From Zipacnadum sp036504235 (lineage in GTDB: Bacteria; Armatimonadota; Zipacnadia; Zipacnadales; Zipacnadaceae), in assembly GCA_036504235.1 (NCBI GenBank), contig DASXVN010000044.1, forward strand, positions 62,001 through 126,000: a stretch of 64,000 nt of DNA, given 5' to 3'. The notes below the pieces were generated by a model. The model did no database searches. It had not been told where the DNA came from and saw only the letters and a list, made by a program, of their open reading frames with translations. Shown one piece after another: positions 1-6,929 of this stretch (within the stretch, counting starts at the first letter, position 1; each line of letters opens with the position of its first letter). The translations under genes and the position numbers were made by a program.

Positions 1-28
1 GATCTACCGCATCACGTACGAAGGCTAG
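1..28 (+). CDS. 3' end of a truncated gene (possible sugar-dehydrogenase-like propeller)
   Basis: The first bases read in frame 2 as IYRITYEG followed by TAG at 26-28. A YRI-Y-G ending like this is common at the end of PQQ/sorbosone-dehydrogenase-like beta-propeller proteins, but eight residues cannot prove the family. The rest of the gene lies outside the window. A repeat follows directly. Confidence 0.35.
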
Positions 29-44
29 GTCATACTCTTAGGGA

Positions 45-67
45 CACCGGCGAGACGCCGGTGCCAC
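45..67. repeat. Palindromic repeat, family D
   Basis: This is the inverted repeat CACCGGCGAGACGCCGGTG followed by CCAC. Related copies occur at 26363-26410 (split by another repeat), 33126-33191 (inside wecB) and 60549-60575. It lies just after the truncated gene at 1-28 and before the convergent NHL gene. Confidence 0.8.
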
Positions 68-103
68 TGAGGCCCCTTCACCCCCCCCCGAACCCGCCGC
101 CCG

Positions 104-1489
104 TCAGAACGGCCGGAAGATCATGATCATGTTGGAGTTCGCCAGGAAGATCCGCCCGTCCGGTCCGAAGGCGAGGTCGCTGGCCAGCGGGGAGAGTTGC
201 CCCTCCATGAGACCGGTCTTGGCCGGGCTGCGGTCGGCCCTCCCGAACACCCGCACAATCCGGCCCTGAGCGTCGAAGACCGACACCCGCTGCACTTCCT
301 TCTTATCGGGCTTGTTGATCGAGCCCTCCACGACGTATACGTTGCCGTGCGCATCTATACGCACCGCCCGGGGTTCGGTGATCGCCCCCAGGTGCCAGTC
401 GGCTCCGGCCGTGACCCGCCGAGCGCCCTCGCCCTTGCGCCCCATGGTGTAGAGCGCGGACGGGACCGCGTCGGCTACCCAGAGCTTCCCCTCCCGGTCC
501 ACATCGAAGACGAGGCCGGAGTTGAACCGGTATTCCCCGATCCGGTCCACCGCCCAGAGTCGCTGGTTGTCAAAGTAGCAGGCCAGGAAGGCGTCGTCGC
601 CGACGTAGAGATTGCCTTTGGGGTCGAAGCGAATGACCCGGCCGTACCCGCGCAGGCGATCAGCGGTCGGCCCCGCCAGCGAGGACAGCACCTCTTTGGG
701 TGCGCCGTCGGCGCTGAAACGGTAGATCGCGTAGCTGGTGGCGAGTAGGTCGCCATTAAGGGGGTCCACCGCCATGTTCCCCGGGGCATACTTGGGGAGC
801 TTGGCCGTCGGGACCGCATTCTGCCCGTCGGGGTCGCAGCGGTACAAGTCATTCTTCGCGCGCAGCGCCATGTTGAGCCGACCCTGAGGGTCGAAATCTA
901 GCGAGAAGACTTGCGCGTCCACCGGCGGCTTAATCATGCCCGCGTAGTACAGGCCGCTGAGCACGCCCGTCACGGTGATCTTGGTGGTCTCCGGCTGGAA
1001 GACGATCGGGCCGGCGTCCAGCGGCTGCGGGTCCGCGCTATCGCGCTTCGCCACGTCGCCGAGCAGCAGCGGGCTGGCGATCCCCACAGCCTGAGCGCGG
1101 GTCTTGAGGATGTCCTGACCCTGGTCGTCCTTGGCCTTGTATTCCTCGGTGGCCCCGGTGATATCCAGCCGCAGCCCCTCGAGAGGCGCCTTGGTGTCGT
1201 TGCTGAGGCGGACCGTGGCCGTGAGGCGGCCGTCGGCGAATTTCACGTCGGCCAGCGTTAGCGTGGCTTTCCCCTCCCAGCCCTCGGGCTGGAAGTCAAA
1301 GCTGGTGGGGGCGAGGGTCGCGCCGGCGTCGGTGAGCACGACGGCGAAGGGCAGACCGCCGGTGACCGTCCCCGGGACGCCGCCCTCGGGCAAGAACTGA
1401 GACATCGGCCCGGCGAAGTGGAAGTGTCCCTGCGCGAAGCCCGCGACGCACAAGGTGAGGAGAAGAACCGTGGTAACGAGTGTCCGCAT
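104..1489 (-). CDS. Secreted NHL/SMP-30-like beta-propeller protein
   Basis: The product is 461 residues. It starts with a clear signal peptide (MRTLVTTVLLLTLCVAGFAQ) and is probably exported to the periplasm or beyond. Residues about 20-170 look like a beta-rich domain. From about 180 to the end there are repeated blades of the type DPQGRLNMAL, DPLNGDLLAT, DPKGNLYVGDD and DREGKLWVAD, typical of NHL/SMP-30 six-bladed propellers that bind ligands or hydrolyse lactones. The ATG at 1489 was chosen because AGGAGG precedes it by about 8 bases and the signal peptide begins there; the frame is open further upstream but without such features. Substrate is unknown. Confidence 0.8.
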   Translation of the reverse strand: MRTLVTTVLLLTLCVAGFAQGHFHFAGPMSQFLPEGGVPGTVTGGLPFAVVLTDAGATLAPTSFDFQPEGWEGKATLTLADVKFADGRLTATVRLSNDTKAPLEGLRLDITGATEEYKAKDDQGQDILKTRAQAVGIASPLLLGDVAKRDSADPQPLDAGPIVFQPETTKITVTGVLSGLYYAGMIKPPVDAQVFSLDFDPQGRLNMALRAKNDLYRCDPDGQNAVPTAKLPKYAPGNMAVDPLNGDLLATSYAIYRFSADGAPKEVLSSLAGPTADRLRGYGRVIRFDPKGNLYVGDDAFLACYFDNQRLWAVDRIGEYRFNSGLVFDVDREGKLWVADAVPSALYTMGRKGEGARRVTAGADWHLGAITEPRAVRIDAHGNVYVVEGSINKPDKKEVQRVSVFDAQGRIVRVFGRADRSPAKTGLMEGQLSPLASDLAFGPDGRIFLANSNMIMIFRPF

Positions 1490-1586
1490 GGTCAGAGGCC
1501 TCCTGGTATGGTGACGTCTGGTGCCCGCGAAAGACATGGAACTATACCAGCAACACTGCCGCCCGGCAACCCCCGCGCCCCCGGAC

Positions 1587-2525
1587 TCAGTACCCCCGGG
1601 ACCGGTACCACTCCACCGTGCGCCGCAGGCCCTCCAAGAAAGATACCTGCGGCTCATAGCCCAGGACCTCGCGGGCCGCGGTCAGGTCCGCCAGCGAGTG
1701 CCGCGCGTCCCCCACCCGGGCCGGCGCGTACTCCGGCTCCAGGTCCGTCCCCAGGCACTCATTGAGCAGCGTCACCAGTTCATTGAGGGTGCAGCGCTCC
1801 CCGCAAGCGATGTTGAAGGCCGCGCCGGCCCCCCCGGTCGCGCGCACGGCGCAGAGGTTGGCGTGGACCACGTTGGCGACGAAGGAGAAGTCCCGCGACT
1901 GCTCGCCGTCCCCGAAGATCACCGGCCGCCGCCCGGCCAGCAGCGCCGTCACAAAAGCCGGGATGACCGCCGCGTACTGCGAGTGAGGGTCCTGGCGCGG
2001 CCCAAAGACGTTAAAGTAGCGCAGAGCCACCGTCTCCAGGCCATAGCAGTGGGTGAAGGCGGCGCAGTAGGCCTCGCCGGCCAGCTTGGAGGCGGCGTAG
2101 GGGGAGATAGGCTGCGGGCGGGCGGTTTCGCGCTTGGGCAGCGTGGGATCGGAACCGTAGACTGAGGAGGAAGAGGCAAACACGACGCGCCGGACTCCCG
2201 CGTCCCGCGCGGCCAGGAGCATATTGAGCGTGCCGTTGACGTTGGCGCTGGTCGTGGTCACCGGGTCCGCCACGGAGCGCGGCACGGAGGGCACCGCCCC
2301 CAGATGCAGGACGTAGTCCACCCCGGCGAAGGCAGGCGCAATCGCCGCCGGGTCGCGCAGGTCCGCCTCCACCAACTCCAGGCGCCCCTCTAACTCGGCC
2401 AGATTCTCGCGCCGACCGGTGGCGAAGCTATCCAGCACCCGCACGGACTCACCCCGGCGGACCAGCTCCTCCGCCAAGTTGCTGCCGATGAACCCCGCGC
2501 CGCCGGTTATGAGGTAGGTGGGCAT
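1587..2525 (-). CDS. NAD-dependent sugar-nucleotide epimerase (extended SDR, GalE/WbpP-like)
   Basis: This 312-residue protein is an extended short-chain dehydrogenase. The Rossmann motif GGAGFIGSN lies at residues 8-16 and the catalytic Tyr143-x3-Lys147 in YAASK. A Ser-rich SSSSVYG strand precedes it, and RYFNVFGPRQDP forms the substrate-side loop. These are hallmarks of UDP-glucose or UDP-GlcNAc 4-epimerases, and the sequence most resembles the WbpP/TviC type used for surface polysaccharide precursors. Exact substrate cannot be read from sequence. It lies about 100 bases downstream of the NHL gene start on the same strand, and a pair of inverted REP-like repeats lies upstream. Confidence 0.88.
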   Translation of the reverse strand: MPTYLITGGAGFIGSNLAEELVRRGESVRVLDSFATGRRENLAELEGRLELVEADLRDPAAIAPAFAGVDYVLHLGAVPSVPRSVADPVTTTSANVNGTLNMLLAARDAGVRRVVFASSSSVYGSDPTLPKRETARPQPISPYAASKLAGEAYCAAFTHCYGLETVALRYFNVFGPRQDPHSQYAAVIPAFVTALLAGRRPVIFGDGEQSRDFSFVANVVHANLCAVRATGGAGAAFNIACGERCTLNELVTLLNECLGTDLEPEYAPARVGDARHSLADLTAAREVLGYEPQVSFLEGLRRTVEWYRSRGY

Positions 2526-2565
2526 GGTTTGGTGAGGCCCCTTGTAGGAGGAGACGCCGTTTCCC

Positions 2566-2682
2566 GTAGGGGCGGAAGTTCGGCGTCTGCGCCGAATCTC
2601 CGCCCGCGGATAGCGCTAAGCTACGGTCCACGGTATGCGCGGGCGGAAATTTTCGCGCAGACGCGAAAACTTCCGCCCCTAC
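2566..2682. repeat. Inverted pair of REP-like repeats, family E
   Basis: Two copies of a hairpin beginning GTAGGGGCGGAAGTT face each other across about 30 bases, so the 117-bp block is itself an imperfect palindrome (left end GTAGGGGCGGAAG, right end CTTCCGCCCCTAC). Copies of the same family surround the RAYT transposase at 59747-60534. The arrangement matches a BIME, a paired REP element. Confidence 0.75.
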
Positions 2683-2695
2683 CTCTCCTGCCGTT

Positions 2696-2728
2696 CCCCC
2701 CTCTCCTGCCAGGAGAGGGGCCGGGGGC
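2696..2728. repeat. Palindromic repeat, family B
   Basis: A hairpin with CCCCTCTCCTG facing CAGGAGAGGGG, followed by CCGGGGGCGAGG. It is one of at least seven copies in the window (24764, 26200, 38589, 38733, 61903, 63693). It sits just after the stop of the fucose-isomerase homologue, where its hairpin might also act in transcript 3'-end formation. Confidence 0.75.
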
Positions 2729-2736
2729 GAGGCTCC

Positions 2737-4449
2737 CTACTTCACCCGCCGCAGCTTGGCGGCCGCCTCTCCCCCGTTGAGCAGGTACAGCAGCGGAGTG
2801 GGCCGGTCCACGCCCTCGATGAAGCTCGGGCGGGCCTGCCAGGGGGCCAGGGACAGGACGTTGGCCAGGTCCATCCAGTACTCCAGCCGCGCGGGCTTCA
2901 GGCCCCAGATCATGTGGAAGTGGTTGGCCGGAGCGTACTGCTTATACTCCACCATGCTGGCGTACTTGGGCGTCACGAAGGTGTGCGGCCACGTTACGTT
3001 GGTCAGGTTGACCAGCACGTCTACCAGCGGCGCGGGCGGCAGCACCGTGCAGGCCTCGTCCCAGACCATCGAGAACAGGCCGGTGTCGGCGCTGAAGGCC
3101 ATCCGCCCGGCGATGCCCTCAATCCCCGCCGGCGAGACAAAGGTCATCGAATTGCCGCCGCCGGGGAAGTAGTAGTCCTCCGCTACCGGCATGACCACGT
3201 TGGCCATGATCTGCTCCACGGAACTGCCCGGCAGGGCCGCCCAATCGAAGGCCGCGCTGCCGGAGTTGTCGCCGTCCACCAGGCCCTTGGTGCGCCACAG
3301 GGCGTCCGGCTCCACGTCGCCCAGGCCCAGCTCCTGGGCCTTGAGGGCCAACTCCCACGGCTCCCAGACCTTGCGGAAGTCCATGAACAGCGGCGGGTTG
3401 CCGGCGGTGAGCCAGGAGAAATGCAGCATCGTCAGCAGACCCTGCATGTCCGCCTCGGTGGCGAAGGGCATCGCCTGCTTGGGGCCGTTGTGGTCGAAGG
3501 TCGAGTTGAGCAGCGACTCCATCACGTCGAGAATCGGCAGGGGAATCCCCCGGCGGTCCGAGCCCCACTCAAGCTGGTTCATGAACCCGCCGCCGACCGC
3601 GTTGAGGTCGGCCAGCAGATCGCGGACCACCAGATAGGCGGCCAGACCGAAGTTGAACTTCTCGCCCTCCGCCTCGTTGGCAATCGCCAGACGCGGGCCG
3701 ACCATTTTGTCGCACCAGGCGCGCAGGGCCTTGACCTCCTCGGCGTCATAGGCCCCCTTGGTGACCATGTCGGCCAGCAGCTTCATGTCCAGCCGCGCAA
3801 CCTCCAGGCCGAAGGTCTTGCGGGTGGGGATGACGTGCGTCAGCGCAGTCTCCATGCCCATGCTATCGTGGCCGAAGACGACCACGCGGCGGCCCCGCAG
3901 GCCGACCTGGGTGACCGCGGCGTAGCACCAGTCCACCAGCGCCTCGGCGGTGGCGGGGGTCATCTCGGGGTTCATCCCGGTGTCCGCCCAGGTGCCGACG
4001 TTGAGGTGCACCAGCTTGCCGTACTGGCTGAGCGCACCGCTGCCGGCGTGGGCGAAAACCACGCCCGGCTTGGGGCCGGAGTTGCCGCAGGTCAGGTTGA
4101 TCGGCGTCTCGCTGGGGAACTGCGCCAGCAGCGAGATCAGGGAAAGCTGCGGGAAGGCCCAGGTATCGGGCACGCAGACCAGGATGTCCACGCCCTCGGC
4201 AAGGAACTGGCGGGCGACCTGGTCGGCCTGCTTCTCGCCGTCCACCAGGGTCGGCGCGTAGACCACGGGCACCGGCGAGCCGTTGGGCAGCTTGACCCGA
4301 TCGGCCAGTAGTTCGGCGGTCAGGCCGATGATATTAGCGGCGCGCATCCGAGATTCTTCATCAATCCGCGGGTCGCCGGTGGCGAAAACGCCGATGGTGG
4401 GCACGTTGGCAACGGCAGGGGGATTCTCGGAAAGACGTTTGGCGGGCAT
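2737..4449 (-). CDS. L-fucose isomerase family protein
   Basis: The 570-residue product is close to the usual ~590 of L-fucose isomerase, which interconverts L-fucose and L-fuculose with Mn2+ in the cytoplasm. The metal-site region is recognisable: STFDHNG is followed by FATE (Glu332) and then FMDFRKVW (Asp357), matching the Glu and Asp ligands of E. coli FucI. DNSGSAAFDW resembles FucI INSGSAALDG, and a His in PANHFHMIWG (510/512) can serve as the third ligand. The ATG at 4449 is chosen because conserved sequence begins there. A related aldose or ketose may be the true substrate. It lies downstream of the VOC gene on the same strand. Confidence 0.78.
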   Translation of the reverse strand: MPAKRLSENPPAVANVPTIGVFATGDPRIDEESRMRAANIIGLTAELLADRVKLPNGSPVPVVYAPTLVDGEKQADQVARQFLAEGVDILVCVPDTWAFPQLSLISLLAQFPSETPINLTCGNSGPKPGVVFAHAGSGALSQYGKLVHLNVGTWADTGMNPEMTPATAEALVDWCYAAVTQVGLRGRRVVVFGHDSMGMETALTHVIPTRKTFGLEVARLDMKLLADMVTKGAYDAEEVKALRAWCDKMVGPRLAIANEAEGEKFNFGLAAYLVVRDLLADLNAVGGGFMNQLEWGSDRRGIPLPILDVMESLLNSTFDHNGPKQAMPFATEADMQGLLTMLHFSWLTAGNPPLFMDFRKVWEPWELALKAQELGLGDVEPDALWRTKGLVDGDNSGSAAFDWAALPGSSVEQIMANVVMPVAEDYYFPGGGNSMTFVSPAGIEGIAGRMAFSADTGLFSMVWDEACTVLPPAPLVDVLVNLTNVTWPHTFVTPKYASMVEYKQYAPANHFHMIWGLKPARLEYWMDLANVLSLAPWQARPSFIEGVDRPTPLLYLLNGGEAAAKLRRVK

Positions 4450-4576
4450 GTGGAACACTCCTTTGTTCGAGCTAGAGCCGGCCCTCTCCGGGCCGGCGGA
4501 AAGTCCTCTTGCAGGAGCGCTAGTTCCCCCCGCGTCGCGCTTCTTCCTGCCGCGAGTGGAGCTTTTTGGCCCCTGC

Positions 4577-4978
4577 CTAGCGCAGGTGCGGCGCTTGCCA
4601 GCTCTCGGCGGTGTAGCCATGTAGCTCGAGGGGGTTGCCGTCGGGGTCTTTGAGCCACGCCTGCCAGCTCTGGTCGGACCCGAGCACCGCGTCGGTCACC
4701 TCGATCCCGCGCGCCCGCAGGTCGGCCACGGTAGCGGCAACGTCCTCGACCTCCAGGCAGATATGGGCATACGACTGCCCCTCCACCCGCGGGTTAGGCT
4801 CGCCGACGAACATCTCCAAGAAGCTGCGCCCGCCGATGTGCAGGTAGACGCCAAAGCGCGCCCCCTCGTCGTTGATAAAGTCAAAAGCCGGCGCCAACCC
4901 CAGCGCGTCCGAGTAGAAAGCCACCGACCGATCCAAATCCCGCACCACAAAGCAAACATGAGCCAAAGCCGTAACCAT
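4577..4978 (-). CDS. VOC-superfamily (glyoxalase/bleomycin-resistance fold) protein
   Basis: This 133-residue single-domain protein has two beta-alpha-beta3 halves typical of vicinal oxygen chelate proteins. The four expected metal ligands are visible: His7 (AHVCFV), Glu55 (FLEMFV), His72 (YAHICLEV) and Glu118 (PLELHGY). That two-His, two-Glu set matches glyoxalase I-like enzymes, so it probably binds a divalent metal, but the reaction is not predictable. The ATG at 4978 has GGAGG about 9 bases upstream. It is transcribed with the isomerase gene and diverges from the MNT/HEPN block. Confidence 0.85.
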   Translation of the reverse strand: MVTALAHVCFVVRDLDRSVAFYSDALGLAPAFDFINDEGARFGVYLHIGGRSFLEMFVGEPNPRVEGQSYAHICLEVEDVAATVADLRARGIEVTDAVLGSDQSWQAWLKDPDGNPLELHGYTAESWQAPHLR

Positions 4979-5062
4979 AGGGAAAACCTCCGCAAGCAAG
5001 GTAGGGACAGGGAGGGAGGTTCGTCTAGAGGAGGCGGGGGACCTGTCCGGGGAGCGATGGTT

Positions 5063-5092
5063 TTGACCCTGCGCCGCGGAAACGAGTATAAT
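5063..5092 (+). promoter_or_regulatory. Sigma-70-type promoter of the MNT/HEPN cluster
   Basis: TTGACC at 5063-5068 and a perfect TATAAT at 5087-5092 are separated by 18 bases. The first MNT gene begins at 5133, so the leader would be about 35 bases and includes the Shine-Dalgarno-like GAAGGAAGGGGG. Confidence 0.75.
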
Positions 5093-5132
5093 CGCGCTAT
5101 TATATTTCAAGCCTGAAGGAAGGGGGATCACC

Positions 5133-5477
5133 ATGGCCGCCGAGACACTTAACCTACCGGAAGACCTGCGCCAAGCCCTGGACCAAGCGGTAGCGGCCAT
5201 CGTCGAGATCGCCCACCCGGAGCTGGTGATCCTCTTCGGCTCCTGGGCCGAGGGCACCGCCCGCCCGGACAGCGACGTGGATTTGCTGGTGGTGGCGGAG
5301 ACGGATAATCCCCACCGGCTCACGGGGCAACTGCGCAAAGCCATCCGCCCGTTCTTCCCGGACACGCCGCTGGACGTGGTGCTGCTAACCCCCGAGCGCT
5401 GGGAATGGGCGCGGGGCATCCGCGGCTTCGTCGCCCGGCAAGCCGACCGTAAGGGGATGAGACTCCATGCCGCCTGA
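5133..5477 (+). CDS. MNT-domain nucleotidyltransferase (MntA-type antitoxin), copy 1
   Basis: At 114 residues this is a minimal nucleotidyltransferase. The catalytic signature is complete: FGSWAEGTARPDSDVDLLVV holds the Gly-Ser of the first strand and the two metal-binding Asp residues. In characterised MntA/HepT pairs the MNT protein adds AMP to the HEPN partner and silences it. Its 3' end overlaps the HEPN gene by 11 bases, as expected for such a pair. Bases 5151-5281 are identical to 5888-6018 in the second MNT gene, while the C-terminal half is different. The toxin-antitoxin role is inferred from family and arrangement. Confidence 0.85.
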   Translation: MAAETLNLPEDLRQALDQAVAAIVEIAHPELVILFGSWAEGTARPDSDVDLLVVAETDNPHRLTGQLRKAIRPFFPDTPLDVVLLTPERWEWARGIRGFVARQADRKGMRLHAA

Positions 5478-5865
5478 GAGAGACCTCGCTTCGGCACAAG
5501 CCTGGCTGGAGTACGCGGATGCCGATCTGAACGCCGCGGAGACCTTGCGTGCCGGCGGCGCCGAACCGAACAACATATGCTTCCACTGCCAGCAGGCCGC
5601 CGAAAAGGCATACAAGGCCTATCTGGCGTGGCTGGGTGATGAGTCCATCCCGCGGGTGCACGATCTGGAGTACCTGACTGGCAGAATCCTCGCTCAGGGC
5701 GGTGCGCAACCGCCGGCAGCGGACCTGGACCAGCTAACCGAGTACGTCATCACCGGCCGGTATCCGGGCGTGGAACCCATCACTCCCGAAGAGGTAGAAC
5801 CGGCCCTCGCCCTGGCGCGAGAGGTTCTCGCGTGGGTGCGACAAGCGATTGGGCTGGAGGAGTAA
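5467..5865 (+). CDS. HEPN-domain protein (HepT-like toxin partner), copy 1
   Basis: This 132-residue all-helical protein has the PF05168-type HEPN pattern FHCQQAAEKAYKAYL followed by IPRVHDLEYL. HEPN proteins are often RNases or nucleotide-binding partners of MNT enzymes. The strict R-x4-6-H RNase motif is not obvious, so nuclease activity is uncertain. The start overlaps the end of the upstream MNT gene, implying coupled translation, and the second MNT gene begins 4 bases after its stop. Confidence 0.82.
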   Translation: MPPERDLASAQAWLEYADADLNAAETLRAGGAEPNNICFHCQQAAEKAYKAYLAWLGDESIPRVHDLEYLTGRILAQGGAQPPAADLDQLTEYVITGRYPGVEPITPEEVEPALALAREVLAWVRQAIGLEE

Positions 5866-5869
5866 CCAC

Positions 5870-6220
5870 ATGGAAATGACAACCCTCAACCTACCGGAAG
5901 ACCTGCGCCAAGCCCTGGACCAAGCGGTAGCGGCCATCGTCGAGATCGCCCACCCGGAGCTGGTGATCCTCTTCGGCTCCTGGGCCGAGGGCACCGCCCG
6001 CCCGGACAGCGACGTGGACCTGCTGGTGGTGGCTGATTATGCGGAGCGCGGCGCGACCCACGCGGCGCTGCACCGGGTTCTGAGATCCATTTTGGGGACG
6101 AGAGAGTTTGACCTGCTCTTGTACAAGCCGCAGGAATGGGCCAGGTCCCGCCGCCTGATAGGCTTTGTTCCGCATGAAGCTGACCGCTATGGGGTGAAGC
6201 TCGTTGAAAGAGCCGCTTGA
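5870..6220 (+). CDS. MNT-domain nucleotidyltransferase, copy 2
   Basis: The 116-residue product again has the full FGSWAEGTARPDSDVDLLVV catalytic segment. Residues about 7-50 are identical to the first MNT protein, at DNA level too, but the C-terminal half (HAALHRVLRSILGTREFDLL) is unrelated in detail. The ATG at 5870 is preceded by GGAGGAG at the proper distance; an ATG two codons later is possible. It overlaps the second HEPN gene. A shared catalytic half with a different C-terminus suggests that partner specificity lies in the C-terminal half. Confidence 0.85.
   Translation: MEMTTLNLPEDLRQALDQAVAAIVEIAHPELVILFGSWAEGTARPDSDVDLLVVADYAERGATHAALHRVLRSILGTREFDLLLYKPQEWARSRRLIGFVPHEADRYGVKLVERAA
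5888..6018 (+). repeat. 131-bp direct repeat (second copy; first copy 5151-5281)
   Basis: Every base from aacctaccgg to gacgtgga matches 5151-5281. The identity covers codons for the catalytic half of both MNT genes and stops abruptly, with the genes diverging on either side. That pattern indicates recent gene conversion or partial duplication. Confidence 0.9.
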
Positions 6221-6614
6221 CGACCTGCGGGCATCGGTGAGCGAATGGCTGTCGCACGCCCAGGAAGACCTCGAGAGCGTGAAGCGCTCCCTGCAGCCGC
6301 CACCGTTGGTTGCCTCCGCGCTGTTCCACTCGCAGCAGGCCGCCGAGAAAGCCCTCAAAGGGTACTTGGTGGCCCTCGGGATGGCCAGAATCCCTCGCAC
6401 CCACGATCTGGCGCTACTCGCCGAGGCTGTTCAGGCCGCCGGAGGCAACGCCCCGACGCCCACGGACCTGAGCCTTCTGAACGACTTCGGATCCCGAGTG
6501 CGGTATCCCGATGAACGCCAACACGACTTGGAGGAGGCCCTGGAGGCGCAGGAAGCGGCTGCTTGCATCTTGAGGCGGCTGGAGGCTGAGATCCGAGGTA
6601 TCCTGGGGCAATAG
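6204..6614 (+). CDS. HEPN-domain protein (HepT-like), copy 2
   Basis: The 136-residue product repeats the HEPN pattern: LFHSQQAAEKALKGYLVAL, then IPRTHDLALL. The start is a TTG at 6204, overlapping the MNT gene by 17 bases and preceded by GGGGTGA. It is clearly diverged from the first HEPN protein, in contrast to the near-identical MNT halves. It probably forms its own pair with the MNT protein just upstream. Confidence 0.82.
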   Translation: MKEPLDDLRASVSEWLSHAQEDLESVKRSLQPPPLVASALFHSQQAAEKALKGYLVALGMARIPRTHDLALLAEAVQAAGGNAPTPTDLSLLNDFGSRVRYPDERQHDLEEALEAQEAAACILRRLEAEIRGILGQ

Positions 6615-6661
6615 GATGCCTTTTGGTGGCCCGGCACATACTATCCAGGAGGTAGATAGAC

Positions 6662-6868
6662 ATGAAATCCCAACAGATGCGCGTGGACTGCGAGTATCTA
6701 TCATTTCTGCGTTCGGAAGTCCGAGGCATCGGAGGCCAGTTGATGGTGAGCCACGTCGCGCAATGCAATTGCGGATCCGCTCCGAACTCGTATCCTGGCA
6801 CCGGCAGACTCTTCGTAGACAACTGCGCCGAGTGCGAACACAACCGTTGGACCCCGGATAGCCCCTAG
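6662..6868 (+). CDS. Small Cys-rich protein of unknown function
   Basis: A 68-residue protein with an excellent ribosome-binding site (AGGAGGTAGATAGAC before the ATG). It contains CNCG near the middle and CAEC near the C-terminus, which could form a small zinc site; another Cys lies at residue 10. No family is recognised. It lies between the second HEPN gene and mutS on the same strand. The strong RBS is the main reason for calling it real. Confidence 0.6.
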   Translation: MKSQQMRVDCEYLSFLRSEVRGIGGQLMVSHVAQCNCGSAPNSYPGTGRLFVDNCAECEHNRWTPDSP

Positions 6869-6929
6869 CAGCTCCCCCCTCCCCCCACACAGGTTCCTCC
6901 CCCCCTCAGGTAGAAATACCCTCCCACTT

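Noticed and set aside
197..748. Open frame of 183 codons on the plus strand opposite the NHL gene
   Set aside because: No ribosome site and no domain; it is antisense to a well-supported gene and typical of GC-rich third-position bias.
2635..4311. 558-codon plus-strand frame opposite the fucose-isomerase homologue
   Set aside because: Rich in His, Gly, Arg and Gln in a low-complexity way with no recognisable motif; it is a shadow of the minus-strand gene.
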